From the NCBI GenBank assembly GCA_965153355.1, contig OZ231127.1:23498001-23562000 (forward strand): a stretch of 64,000 nucleotides of DNA, written 5' to 3'. This DNA is from Flaccisagitta enflata. Lineage: Eukaryota; Chaetognatha; Sagittoidea; Aphragmophora. The number at the start of each line of letters is the position of its first letter. The stretch's first letter is position 1. Below, one piece after another: positions 34,030 to 46,281 of the stretch. The translations under genes and the position numbers were made by a program. The notes beneath the pieces are model-generated. The model did not search any database. It was not told the origin of the DNA and was given only the letters and a program-made list of their open reading frames with translations.

Positions 34030-34284
34030 ATTTCTCTTTTTACTTGAAATTTACTGAGATTTTTCCTTAATAATTGTCGAAAGGAGCAAAAGCGATCGCT
34101 CAAATGAAACCCCGAAAAACGAAGGTCAGAATCGCGGAGGGCCCTTTTTTTCGCCAGGGGACCTCTTAAAAACTCAACATCAACAATCATACATTTTCCA
34201 TTTTCCTTCATTCTCCCTCGGTATGCGTCTCTGTCTATCTATGTCTGTCTCTGACTGCACAATTGTATAAACGCTGTAATTAGA

Positions 34285-34302
34285 GAGATAGATAGACACT
34301 TG

Positions 34303-34344
<42 letters not shown>

Positions 34345-34359
34345 CAGATAGATAGATAG
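34285..34359 (+). repeat. (GATA)n, left of C2
   Basis: About 16 GATA units abutting the left end of element C2. Confidence 0.9.
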
Positions 34360-34971
34360 GACAGAAAATTTATGAAGAAAAATGAAGTGTTTCACCATAC
34401 TTTTTGCATCATTATGAGGACAATAATGAAGCTGGAATGGTTTTTTTAAACAAATTGTCTCTAAAGACACTTGGTGCCTATATTTTCGTTGTATTCTGAC
34501 TTAAAATGCAGTTTGAACTATGCGATTAATCTGAAAACAAGCATGAAAATGATGTTTTTTGACGAATTTCTGCTTACACTTTTTTTCATTTTCTGAGGTC
34601 GAAATTCTAAGAAAGCCAAATACAGGGAAATTTTGCATTTTGAAAAACATAGTTCTTTCTGTAATCGATTTGGGAAGAGAACTATGTTTTTTGTTTTTTC
34701 ATTTTTTCATTTCCTATGCAAATTTAGAATTTCGACCAGCCCCCTGTCAGTGACCAAAAATAAAAAAAGCACAATTTTTCAAAACAATTTTTTTTGCTAA
34801 CATTGGCTAAACTTGGTCATCTTGCTAAGTAAATGCAAATTTTTCTTTTGAATATTATGTCTGAGCTATCTCAATCACTTTTATTCACTTATTTTTGCAT
34901 TTTCATTTATACGATTTTTTTCATTTTGACCTTCTTTGAAACACAAATGTTGCCTTCAGAGGGAAGCCGTC
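34360..34971. mobile_element. 612-bp inverted-repeat element C2 (inverse of C1)
   Basis: Same element as 26197-26808 in opposite orientation and of equal length, ending GGAAGCCGTC. It lies inside a (GATA)n array that flanks both sides. Confidence 0.7.
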
Positions 34972-35025
34972 ATAGATAAATAGATAAATAGATAGATAGA
35001 TAAATAGATAGATAGATAGATAGAC

Positions 35026-35104
<79 letters not shown>

Positions 35105-35105
35105 C

Positions 35106-35144
<39 letters not shown>

Positions 35145-35159
35145 CAGATAGATAGATAA

Positions 35160-35224
<65 letters not shown>

Positions 35225-35227
35225 TAG
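34972..35227 (+). repeat. (GATA)n, right of C2
   Basis: About 60 GATA units with GACA and AATA variants. Tyr/Leu/Ser/Ile frames are artefacts. Confidence 0.95.
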
Positions 35228-35830
35228 ATAGATTGATGTATATTCTTTGATCGTGAAAAGTATCACTCCGTTCACCAAAATTTTCGGGACAGAAATATAA
35301 GAGAATCTTTAAGACCTGTAATATTTCAGGTTTTTAAATTAAATGGTAATCAATGAGCTAACAACAAAAATTGATAGTCAACTATAGAAAATAGCTAATT
35401 GTTGAGTCATTCAAATGCACGATTGTCTAAATTTTTATCTTTGTCCCAATCAAATCACGCATCATATCTTTTTTTCATTTTGAGCAGGTCTTTGATGGTG
35501 ATGATCTTTAAGAAATACCAGGAAGAAATAGTTGATATTTAATTAAATTTTGATAACGTCATTTGGTAATTTCTATAAGTTAACTTAGGATTCTCATACG
35601 ACAACTGGCATCCCCAGCATTCCCCTTCCGCGCTGCTTCATGCTTTGTAGGATACTTGCCTTGTGGACTACAGATTTGATCTGTCAATTTCTATAATTCG
35701 GTCTATCAGTCAGTCTGTCTTTGTCTTTTTAATTTTCTCTAGGTCATCTTTGTCCTTTACATCTCTGTTAGTCTGATGATCTTTTATGACAGTATTTTCG
35801 TCTCGCTGTCAGATTGTCTTCCTATCCGTC

Positions 35831-35833
<3 letters not shown>
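35228..35833. other. AT-rich spacer
   Basis: Nothing recognised. Confidence 0.35.

Positions 35834-35924
<91 letters not shown>
35834..35924 (+). repeat. (CT)n microsatellite
   Basis: About 45 CT units. Confidence 0.97.
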
Positions 35925-35926
<2 letters not shown>

Positions 35927-36147
35927 ACTGTGTTTCTTTCATTTGCATCCATTTTTGCCCCGATCTTTTTGATTATTATTCTTACTTTATTTTTTTCCGA
36001 AATTAAAATTTGTTCCATATAGAGAAAAGGGAATAATCGGCCTTTCGAAAAGATCAACCGCATCGAAGAAGAAATTCCTTTTTGGCCCGTTTGTTGATTT
36101 GCTAAAACGTTTGCAGGCTACAAAACATTTTTCCTGTTCTTTTCTCT

Positions 36148-36258
<111 letters not shown>

Positions 36259-36476
36259 TCAATTTGCGCATTCCAAATATTTCATAAAGTGTTTTTGTCG
36301 AATGTGGAGGGTAATAATACGCTGATTTAGCTGATGAATATCGATAATGCACTGTATGTTGTGTCAATTGCCCCCGTGGTGACATGCTGTTTCCTTGGAG
36401 CAGAAACAGTCAATTGATGATATCACGCAGCTCCGATAGACCAAAAGACATGATTTTTTTTCTTCTGGCAAATCAT

Positions 36477-36582
<106 letters not shown>

Positions 36583-36592
36583 GTCTTGCTGC

Positions 36593-36793
36593 TGAGCATT
36601 TGAGCCATTAGGCTAGTAATTCAGCCTCCAGACTGGGATTTGTGCTTTGACTCAAAGTTTGAGGCTGTGATTTCAGCTTCAAGAAAAGAAGAAGAAGAAG
36701 AAGAAGAAGAAGAAGAAGAAGAAGAAGAAGAAGAAGAAGAAGAAGAAGAAGAAGAAGAAGAAAAAGAAGAAGAAGAAGAAGAAGAAGAAGAAG

Positions 36794-36837
<44 letters not shown>

Positions 36838-37020
36838 GAAAAGGAAGAAAAAGAAGAAATAGAAATAGAAATAGAAAAAGAAAAAGAAAAAGAAAGAGAA
36901 AGAGAAAGAGAAAGAGAAAGAGAAAGAGAAAGAGAAAGAGAAAAAGAAAAAGAAAGAGAAGAAGAAACTTCCCCTAGGTGCGAAAGCATATGTTGTTGGC
37001 CTCCTCGGGGCCGCGGTCAA
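36593..37020 (-). mobile_element. Family B remnant B5 with expanded trinucleotide core
   Basis: Starts with three degenerate 21-bp units. Then (GAA)n (36684-36795), (CAA)n (36796-36837) and GAAAGA-type repeats follow to 36965. It ends in a decayed inverted repeat, 'cttcccctaggtgcgaaagc' to 'ggggccgcggtc'. The other end is missing. Confidence 0.55.
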
Positions 37021-37108
37021 AAACAGAAACTATGAGCGAGGTAATAGTGATAACGGGATGGACGTGGTTTTCTTTTCTTTTTCTTTTTTCCATTTGCATT
37101 TTCTACTT

Positions 37109-37176
37109 TGTTTTTGTTTTTGTTTTTGTTTTTGTTTTTGTTTTTGTTTTTGTTTTTGTTTTTGTTTTTGTTTTTG
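37109..37176 (+). repeat. (TTTTTG)n
   Basis: Eleven near-perfect 6-bp units. Confidence 0.95.
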
Positions 37177-37317
37177 GACCTAATCTTGGTCCTGGTCTTG
37201 GTCTTTTTTTGCTGAAGATCTACGTCTCATCCGTTTTAAGTAACTTGTTTATAAAATGTTGGCGCGCTACGGGTTCTAATCTTTGTTCTGTTTTCTTCCT
37301 TTTTTTTAGTTGCGGAC

Positions 37318-37453
37318 ACGCAACTCTATAAGAGGCTTTGTCCATCCGTCGGTCCGTCGGTCGGTCCGTAACCATCGAGTCGAAAAGTGGGAAAACACGC
37401 ATTTCCGCCCCTGCCCACCCGTCCGCAACTGATGGCCGTGTATCCGGCCTTGT
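37318..37453 (+). mobile_element. Family A element A13 (GTTGCGGAC type, complete)
   Basis: 136 bp. AGTTGCGGAC pairs with GTCCGCAACT. Tail hairpin GGCCG-tgtatc-CGGCC then TTGTT. Preceded by a T-run. A good reference copy. Confidence 0.8.
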
Positions 37454-38372
<919 letters not shown>

Positions 38373-38374
<2 letters not shown>

Positions 38375-38980
38375 TAACGACTGCATTTCCTCATTTTCGA
38401 TGGTCGATCAGACTGGAGCTACGATTAATTTGTTATCAGAACTCATTAACTCGGGCTCTCGCTTTCCCGCTCGCGATCGGGGCCGGGAGGTGGTGGGGGG
38501 AGGGGGGGGAGATCAAGGAAAAGCCCGATATCCAGGTAAAAAGTGGTTGGAGGTGGTAGAAAGGCGAGAGAGGGAGTGGGAGCTCCGGGAATCTGGGAAG
38601 AAAGCCGTGTTCATGCGTGGACTTTTCTCCCATTCTTTTGCACGCTCACTCGAACTCCGTCTAAATTTCGCATGGTATTAAACACTCATAAAATAAGCTT
38701 CAGCGTTTAGGCCATGACAAACGAAAAAATGATTGATAATACATAAGAGCTGTGGAGTGTAGAAGCTAACCCATGTGTTTCCTCAACTCTTGATCAATAT
38801 CCGCGAACTACATCTTTTCTTTTTTCTCTTTTGCAGTTCACCAGATGTGTCAAGAAATTTGGAATTTGTGCAATGGAGTTGAACCACTAATTCAGATTTG
38901 ATGGCATTTGAGTTAAAACAACAAAGTAAAATGGGACCTGTTTTGGTACCCATTTGTTTTGGAGTAACATATTTTACATA
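38373..38980. other. Spacer
   Basis: Frames leading out of the CT array are not supported. Nothing else recognised. Confidence 0.35.
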
Positions 38981-39710
38981 CAGTTGAACCCCGCTTTAAC
39001 AGACCCGCCAACGGAATTCCGCCAATAACAGATGCGAATTCATGGTCCTATCAAGTAGATTTCTTTTATTTCCTTTGTTGGCAATAACGGAAGTCTGCCT
39101 ACAGTATGTTTTAACTCGTTTGTAACATTATACGACGGCATAACTCTAGAAGTAATAGAGATAATTTAATTCTGAAAAAAACCTTGTACAGGTAATAGTT
39201 TGGCATTTTATGATGATTTATCCCCGTGATTTTTTGGAAAAATCTAATCCCCTTAACATATCATAAAGAAAAAATAGTGCTTTGAAAAGCAAGTTATAAT
39301 GTCGTTCAGTAAAAAAAATTGTTTACTTATCTTGCTTTAATTTTTTTTAAATTTGAGATTTTCATACCAGATAGATTTCATATATAAGATATTTTGATGT
39401 AGTTTATGAAAAGAGAGAGAAAAAATTGTCTAAAAATGTAATTTATTGAAAAAAAGAGAGAAAAATAACCTTTTTTGCATAATTTGACCCAAACTTCCTC
39501 AGGGTGTGAAAAGTATCAACAGAAAATCCCTGAAAATAGTTCAGTATAAAATGCCAAACTATTACCTATACAAGGCTTTTTTCAGAATTGAATTATCTCT
39601 ATTACTTATAGAGTTATGGCGTAGTATAATGTTCCAAACGAGTTGAAACATACTGTATAACAGAAGAAAATTGTTGGTCCCCTAAAATCCGTTAGAGTGG
39701 GGTTCAACTG
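38981..39710. mobile_element. pogo-like MITE M1 (split by a nested MITE)
   Basis: Ends CAGTTGAACCCCGCT and GGGGTTCAACTG, with TA on both sides. Interrupted at 39102-39655 by another palindromic MITE. Solo copy M2 at 40719-40888 shows the uninterrupted form. Confidence 0.8.
39102..39655. mobile_element. Palindromic MITE nested in M1
   Basis: TIR CAGTATGTTTTAACTCGTTTG with nearly perfect arms of about 110 bp and TA flanks (39100-01, 39656-57). The join 'gaagtctgcc...aacagaaga' matches the empty site 'gaagtccacctgtaagaga' in M2. Confidence 0.8.
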
Positions 39711-40040
39711 TACTTGTAACATACTTTTTTTCAGATATCCAGGTATGCAATGGTAAGTCAGTAGTAATGGATAACTCCGGTTATTGAGTTTTTTTGGATA
39801 TGAAAAAAATTGGTCATGCAAAAAGTCAAAAACACTTCTTTGCACAACTATTACCTAAGGTTAAGCTAATAGAAATGGGAAACATGAACGTGCTTCGAGA
39901 ATTTCAACACACAGCGATATGTGCGATCGGGAGAATTGGATGAGGTGGAAGGGGGGTGAAAGGTGCAGTAGAATCCCGCTCCAACGGACCCATCATGAGC
40001 GAAAACCCGCCTCCAATGCATGAAAAGCTAAAGTCTTACA

Positions 40041-40503
40041 GGGTGTTTCACATCAAATGAAATATAAGAAAACAATGTCATTCTGCTTCTAGAAATGAGA
40101 AAATAATTCTGAAAAAAGATTCATAGAGCCTTTAAGCTCCGGTTTTTCATGTAAAAAAATCACTGGTCTAAGTTAAATAGTTTAGCCACAATAATGATTT
40201 GAAGTAAAATGAATATTTCTAGCCTAAGTCTTTTTTATCTGGAATGTTTTTCTTTAAATTGTTCTCATTTCTAAACGGTTCAAGCTAAAGATCCCAGATT
40301 GGTCTTAAATTAAAGATATTAAAATTTTCTTTTATTTGAGTTCAATCTGGCATCTGTGGCTCTGAACGTTTAGACACGAGAGTAATTTGAATAAGAATTT
40401 TTAAGATGGAAAAAGCCTTGACTGTAAATGTTTATTTTTTGTCAAATCTATATTGTGGAAGAATGACATTGTTTTCTTATATTTCATTTGATGTGAAACA
40501 CCC
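40041..40503. mobile_element. Palindromic MITE with GGGTGTTTCACATC ends
   Basis: GGGTGTTTCACATCAAATG at the left is mirrored at 40485-40503; arms exceed 40 bp. Non-coding. Confidence 0.75.
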
Positions 40504-40660
40504 AGTTATCTATTTTTCTTTTAGTTTTCTTGTTAAAAAAATTCCATTTTAACCAGTTCCACCTGTAACAGAAATTTCGGCTTGAACGCAAGTACAAATT
40601 TTTTGACGATGATCAGCATCAAACTGGAACAAGTTTACTTAAGTGGCGAAATGTTATCAA

Positions 40661-40663
<3 letters not shown>

Positions 40664-40715
<52 letters not shown>
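40664..40715 (+). repeat. (GA)n microsatellite
   Basis: About 26 GA units, directly adjoining M2. Confidence 0.95.
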
Positions 40716-40717
<2 letters not shown>

Positions 40718-40718
40718 A

Positions 40719-40888
40719 CAGTTGAACCCTGCTCTAGCGGACCTGCCACCCATGGAATTACACGCTTATAACAGATGTAAATTCATAGTCTCTTCAACCT
40801 GATTTCCTTTGTTGATGTTAACCGAAGTCCACCTGTAAGAGAAGAAAGTTATTGGTCCCTTGAAATCAGTTAGAGCGGGGTTCAACTG
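40719..40888. mobile_element. pogo-like MITE M2 (solo, 170 bp)
   Basis: CAGTTGAACCCTGCTCTAGC to GCGGGGTTCAACTG with TA flanks. It is the empty-site paralogue for the nested insertion in M1. Confidence 0.8.
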
Positions 40889-40945
40889 TATCAAAAAAGG
40901 CAAGTTAAAATCCAGTGCATTATTGATTACCAAAGTAATTGTCAA

Positions 40946-41114
40946 AAAAAGGCTGGATACATGGCTACACCAGTCATGCACGGGTGGGCAGGGGCAGTAT
41001 TTGCGTTCGACAGAGCATTTGAGCAGAAGCAGTGAGGCTGACGACCACATAGAACTGCAAAAAGTGAGAAGGGGGCCGACCCACAAAGCAGGGTACAGTT
41101 GCATAGCACGCAAC
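40946..41114 (-). mobile_element. Family A element A14 (GTTGCGTGC type, old)
   Basis: On the minus strand the hairpin GTTGCGT-gct-ATGCAAC is seen, the distal arm is GTGCATGACT, and the tail is decayed (gtatccagcc). Confidence 0.6.
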
Positions 41115-41127
41115 CAAAAATTTACTA

Positions 41128-41918
41128 CAGTTAAACCCCGCTCTAACAGATTTCAAGGGACAAACTAATTTTGTTTATTACAAGTGGAATTCTGTTACAG
41201 CCAATATGGAAAATAAATGAAAACAGGTTGAAGGGACCAAAAATCTATATCTGTTACCGGGTCATCCAGCTGAGTTGTCGGATTCTGTTAAGCTTTCACT
41301 CACAGGTGCTAAAAGTCATGTATTTGAAATTGATCCAGTCTTAAAGAGTATATATTGACATTTTTTGTGTCAAAATTTCGTCCATTTTGGTCAAGTAGTT
41401 CGTCTTCAACATGAATTTGAAGTAAAAGCTTTCATTTCAGGACTGAGCAGATTTTCCAAAAAATTCCAGGAACTGTGCAAATTAACATCGCAATTCTTTT
41501 TGAATCATATACGCCATCAATACAAAAAAGGCTTTAATCAGGGAAAATTTTGAAGTAGTTTAATAACTTAGTCAGTTTATCTTTCATTTCAGATCAATCT
41601 TGTCTCTATGATATGAATAGTGAAAAAGAAATTGAAAATGAAGGCAAACAGAATTCCTTATTTCTTATGGCAAATCTTTTAGATGGGAAAATACTTGTGG
41701 TACTTCAAATTTGTGTAAAAGACAAACTACTCGACCAAAATCGCTGAAATTTTGATACAAAAAATGTCAATCTATACTCTTTAAGACTTGATCAATTTCA
41801 AATCCATGTCTCTTAGCATCAAAGAGTAAAAGCTTAACAGAATCCGACAACTCAGGTGGATGACCCGGTATAGGCGGAATTCTGTAAAAAGCAGGACCGC
41901 TCGAGCGGGGTTCGACTG
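41128..41918. mobile_element. pogo-like MITE M3 (split by a nested MITE)
   Basis: CAGTTAAACCCCGCTCTAAC to GCGGGGTTCGACTG with TA flanks, interrupted at 41258-41868. Confidence 0.75.
41258..41868. mobile_element. Palindromic MITE nested in M3
   Basis: CCGGGTCATCCAGCTGAGTT mirrored at 41868, TA on both sides. Same family as 19767-20359. Confidence 0.75.
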
Positions 41919-42238
41919 TATTTTCTTATCAAGTGACAAAAAAGAACGAGGGAATGGTAAGCAGACCAAAAAAAATCAGTAAATCATTCTGAAAAACAAT
42001 CTAATAGAAAAATTTCTTTTATTTAAAATGGTTTGCAGAAACATTTTTTATCTGGACATAGGCAGCAATGAGCCTTTTTATTGAGGAAAATAATCTTACT
42101 TCTCATTTTGAATGTAATCATTGAAATTTCTATGACACAGTCAATGCCTCTGACGGATTCCCGCCTCTAATGGAAGAGGGTGCCTGGTCCCTTGAAATTA
42201 TTTCGAGCGGGTTTCACTGTAGGTTGCTATTCATAGGG

Positions 42239-42977
42239 AAACAAGGCCGGATACACGGCCACTCAAGTCGCGTGTGGGTGGGCAAGGGCAGTGATAAAAA
42301 AGACTAATCATGGAATTGGGCAGGAGCCCCATTGTTTTTTATTTTCTTTTTGGAAAGAAATAGGATAATGGGGCAGCGGCCCCATTGGGCAGTTAGGGAT
42401 ATTGATACTGGGCTGATTTGTGGTCATAGAGGGTTTGAGGCTGGATAGGGCTGATTCTGAATCATAGAAGGATGATTTGCGGTCTGTGAATATCAACTTG
42501 AAGCCTGAGAGAGCTGATTTGAGGCCTGAGAGCCAATATTGCCCTAAGAGGGCGGATTATGGTCTGAGCAAACTAATTTGAAGCATGAGAGGGTTAATAT
42601 TGGACCATAGAGGGCTGATTAGAGATCCGAGAAAGCTGCTTTTGGATCTTACAGGACTGCTTGGAGACCTCGGAGGCTGATTTGCGGTCTAGTGAAGTCT
42701 ATAATGGTTGATTCGGGGCCAGAGAGAGCATAATTGAGCTCTTTAAAGCCTGGTTTGAGCCCTGAGACGACTTATTCGAGGCCTGAGGAGGCTGATTTTG
42801 GGCTTGAAAGGTCTGAATTGAGGCCTAGGATAGCTTGGGGGGATATGAAATGGAAAACGGAAGACGGAGAAAGAATCGCCCTGCGTGGAATCACAGGTCA
42901 TCTGCCCCTTCTGGGCCGCTGCCCAAAAGGGGGACGGACGGACAAAGCGGGGTGTAGAGTCGCGTAGCACGCGATTA
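42239..42977 (-). mobile_element. Family A element A15 split by family B element B6
   Basis: The 3' half (tail, arm ACACGCGACT) lies at 42239-42334. The 5' half (GTCCGTCC core, GTCGCGTGC hairpin) lies at 42932-42977. B6 sits between them. Confidence 0.65.
42371..42924. mobile_element. Family B element B6 (nested in A15)
   Basis: GGGCAGCGGCCCC to GGGCCGCTGCCC, with a degenerate 'gaggctgatttg(a/c)ggtct' core. The 3' tail module is not seen on either side. Confidence 0.65.
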
Positions 42978-43007
42978 ATGACTCTCATAGCTTTCAAGCA
43001 TATGTGA

Positions 43008-43198
43008 TGGACGGTACCCTCGCCCTTATTTGTAAACGTGTCATTGCTTATGATGGAAGATACTCATATCCTAATTTGCAAGAGGTGGGAGCCAATTATG
43101 GGGGGAGGACTTGTCATTACCTATGAAGTTATCATGGATCGTACCCTCGAACGAATTTGCTTGAGGGAGCCATGCATGGGGAAAAACTTGTCATAGCT
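43008..43198 (+). repeat. Imperfect tandem repeat of about 65-80 bp
   Basis: 'tggaYcgtaccctcg', 'aatttgc' and 'cttgtcattacctatga' recur in three diverged units. Confidence 0.5.
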
Positions 43199-43278
43199 TT
43201 TTACTTTTATGCTTTTAAAGATTCAGGATGGACGGAAACCCATGACCCACTGAGCCCAGTCGCTCATGTCTTCTTTTC

Positions 43279-43392
43279 AGGTGCGCCAAAGCATTTCCGT
43301 AACTGGCTGTGTCTGGTCGGTCGGTCTGTCAGTCGGCATCGCATTCGTTCAACCATCCACACGGCGCACCTTATTGGCCTACTTGGCCTTGT
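43279..43392 (+). mobile_element. Family A element A16 (GGTGCGCC type)
   Basis: AGGTGCGCC pairs with GGCGCACCT at about 43363. The local right arm has decayed (AGCATT) while the distal arm is intact. Tail ccttgtt. Confidence 0.65.
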
Positions 43393-43646
43393 TCAATTGA
43401 TAAAATCTGTCCGATAAAGTTGTCAATTTTTGTAAGGAGATCTAAAGAAAATTGACGACTCTTTAACAGACAAACATTTTTTTGTTCATGTATCTTTAAA
43501 ATAATTCTTTTCCGTACGTCCAACATTTTTCCTGTTTTTGGATGAGAATGAACCGTCTCTTTTGAAAAAGAGAAGTGCGAGAGGGAGGAGTGAAGGGATT
43601 GTATGACGCCCCGATTTGATTATGGGGAAATCCGATAGTTAGTAGC

Positions 43647-43649
<3 letters not shown>

Positions 43650-43718
<69 letters not shown>
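43650..43718 (+). repeat. (GA)n microsatellite
   Basis: About 34 GA units. Confidence 0.97.
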
Positions 43719-43721
<3 letters not shown>

Positions 43722-44196
43722 ATCGAACGCTCTCTTGTCATGAGGATAAGTGCGAAAGACGAGTGTAACTAAGTTTTTGCAGAAGAACGGAATGTCCGCT
43801 GGAACAATGTTTGCTGTCATTGGATCAAAAGTTGTGTCGTTTTTTTAATTTGTTATGGTTCATATGGTGATAATAAAAAATAAAAAACATATCTAGAATC
43901 GTGAGATGCTCGCCTTTGATATGACTGTAGACTTGATAAAATGTTTGTATTATACAAAAATTGTTTATAATGAATATGATAACTAAAAAGTGAGAAAAAG
44001 CAAAAAATATCATCAAAGAGAGTCTCATTTGGCCAAATCAAACGCAATTAGTAACTTGAAATATCTCTGGAATCTCGTACAGCATGCTGTCACAACAAAC
44101 CTAAGCTGCGTTCTGTCGGTCCACGATTTGCCATATTTCGATAATGTCTTTAACGACTCTGTCCTTCGCGCTCGTCTTGCCGTTAATTCGGTGTTT

Positions 44197-44348
44197 AGAT
44201 GCGTCCTCGCATCTCTATAAGAGGTTCTGTCCCTTGGTAGGTAGGTAGGTAGGTAGGTAGTTCCGTAACGAGAAAATTTCTAAACGCGATTAGGTAGGTA
44301 GGTAGGTAGGTAGGTAGTTCCGTAACGAGAAAATTTCTAAACGCAATT
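44197..44348 (+). mobile_element. Family A element A17 (GATGCG type) with duplicated core
   Basis: AGATGCG-tcct-CGCATCT, 'ctataagaggttctgtccc', then (TAGG)n followed by 'gttccgtaacgagaaaattt'; this last block is present twice (44264, 44315). No 3' arm is recognisable. Confidence 0.55.
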
Positions 44349-44374
44349 TTTAAGGTTTTCTCATCATTTCTCTC

Positions 44375-44479
44375 CATGTCTCCTCATGTCTCTTATATCT
44401 CTGTCTCTTTTTTATCTTTTTTCTCTCTTGTCTCCGATATCTCTCCTATACGTCTTTTATGTCTCTTATGTCTCTTATT
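44375..44479 (+). repeat. (ATGTCTCTT)-like 9-bp repeat
   Basis: Irregular tctcttatg/tctcctatg units leading into A18. A similar array lies at 47898-47990. Confidence 0.6.
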
Positions 44480-44693
44480 AGTCGCGTGCTACGCGACTCT
44501 ACACCCCGCTTTGTCGGTCCATCGGTCCGTCCATCTGTCCATCCGTCGGTCCGTCGCACTTTACTTTTTTGGTTTTTTTTACGGTTTTTGGCCTCACTGC
44601 TCCTGCCCAAATGATCTGGTAACCTCAATTACAGCCCCTGCCCACCCGCACGCGACTGGGGTAGCCGTGTATCCGGCCTTGTTTCTCTTACAT
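44480..44693 (+). mobile_element. Family A element A18 (GTCGCGTGC type, complete reference)
   Basis: 214 bp. AGTCGCGTGC pairs with GCACGCGACT (10 of 10), and the local hairpin is GTCGCGT-gct-ACGCGAC. Core GTCCATCG-type. Tail gtagccgtgtatccggcc then TTGTT. Confidence 0.8.
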
Positions 44694-45769
44694 TACAACG
44701 GCGTACTTCCGCATCTGTCTAAACTGAATCTCATTTCCCAGTTCCTAATCAAAACATGGCCCTGACATTTTTTCCTTTACCGTAATCCGAACAGGTTTTT
44801 CCATAACTTTCTTCAGAATTAGAAGATTTAATGCCAGACAAAACATTTGTTTTTTTAATTTTTGTAAACGAACGGCCTGTTTTCTTCATTTCTTTTAGTG
44901 GGACATTATGATTCAGTTTTGGTTCTTAAAAACTGACCGTCCTCTGCGTTTTCACCTTTGCTAGCTAATTGATGATAAACATCGACGTTACAACTTTATG
45001 CAAATGAGGTTTCTGCTCAAGGCCAAACTAAACAGCGATAGCCCTACTATTTGTTTTACGCTCTTATCTTGTTATCTCATGTGGTCTTGAGCAAAAAACT
45101 CAATAAATCAGTCAAATATAAAGGCAAATAGTAATTTTATTCGACGCATTACAAATGCTAGAATAAGTATCACTGCATGAGATAATGTACATGATTGGCA
45201 CTTCCCACACACGCAAGAACGCGCCTGAATTAGGGGCGTCGTTTCTATGTCCTTGTGTGCTCTGACATTTATGATGTCTCTACGATTTCATTTAAGCGTC
45301 AATAGTTCCGTCATCGCGCGAGCGGGTTATATGTGATGCCCATGGAGGGATTTTTTTTTAAATGTTGGGAAATGCACAAAAAATATTGAGCGCATGAATT
45401 TATGGTATGATACCATGAGCATTTAAATGTCTCCGACAGCAGCTGTCTTCTGCTCGATTCGAGGAGTTATCCTGAACTGAAGATTCCTGTGCAAGAAATT
45501 GGTTATCTTTGATTGACTGATATTTGATATTTGGTAATTCATGACACTCTGCGCTCGTCAGATTTCTGTATTACTATGCATGTACTCATGAGTGATTTGG
45601 AAAAAAAAATATTGTTGCTTCAATCTCACCATAATTCATTTATTCATTCATTCATTCATTCATTCATTCATTCATTCGTTCAATCTCTAAAACTACCACG
45701 AAGATAAGCATATCTCTGCTAGAACAAAAGTCATCTCACATTTAGCTCCATATTTGTCTCCATACTTTT
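44694..45769. other. AT-rich spacer with (ATTC)n
   Basis: (ATTC)n at 45642-45677 is the only repeat noted. No gene seen. Confidence 0.4.
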
Positions 45770-45887
45770 AGTCACGGACTGCCTGTGTCAGTCGGTCCGT
45801 CCGTAACAAAAAAAAATGTTAGCGTTTTTTCACTATTCCCCTCTACCTACCCGTCCGCGACTGGGAGGGAGTATATACGGCCTTGTT
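45770..45887 (+). mobile_element. Family A element A19 (GTCGCGGAC type, 5' hairpin eroded)
   Basis: 5' AGTCACGGAC without its local partner. The distal arm GTCCGCGACT is intact. Tail atacggccttgtt. Confidence 0.6.
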
Positions 45888-46059
45888 ATGGCGATATTGA
45901 AGCAACAAACATTTTTATTTTTCTGCAAATTGCTCATGACTACATACACAGTAATGCAGAAATCCAACAATCACGGAAACACGCTTGCAGGTGAAAGATA
46001 AGGCGCGTTTCTAGTCACAGACAATCCCTTTTTTAACGGGCCACTCGGTCGCTTGATAT

Positions 46060-46159
46060 GTTCGTTCGCACGCACCGCTCACTCCACTCGCTTGCTTCAC
46101 AGCGCTCCGCTTTGCTGCGCTCGCTTCGCTCGGCATGATCTTAGCAGGTGTGAACGAAC
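46060..46159. repeat. Short structured repeat bounded by GTTCGTTCGCAC
   Basis: GTTCGTTCGCAC at the left and GTGTGAACGAAC at the right enclose a GC-rich run of CGCTC/GCTTCGCTCG words with self-complementarity. Confidence 0.5.
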
Positions 46160-46217
46160 AATAATATTCTTAGTCAATCTTAGAATGCAAAAAATGCTCG
46201 AAATTCAGAAATAGACG

Positions 46218-46281
46218 TACCGACGGACCGACAGACATACCGGCTGACACAGCAAGGTGAAGAGTCGCGTGTCCGCGACTA
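46218..46281 (-). mobile_element. Family A fragment A20 (GTCGCGGAC type, 5' half)
   Basis: On the minus strand AGTCGCGGACACGCGACT, 'cttcaccttgctgtgtc' and a GTCGG core; the 3' half is absent. Confidence 0.6.

Larger units (their letters stand above)
39966..42219. mobile_element. Disrupted pogo-like MITE M4 (halves at 39966-40030 and 42150-42219)
   Basis: The left half reads CAGTAGAATCCCGCTCCAAC and the right half ends GAGCGGGTTTCACTG. The pieces match M1/M2 ends and enclose several other elements, suggesting repeated insertion into one old copy. Joining the two halves is inference. Confidence 0.45.
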
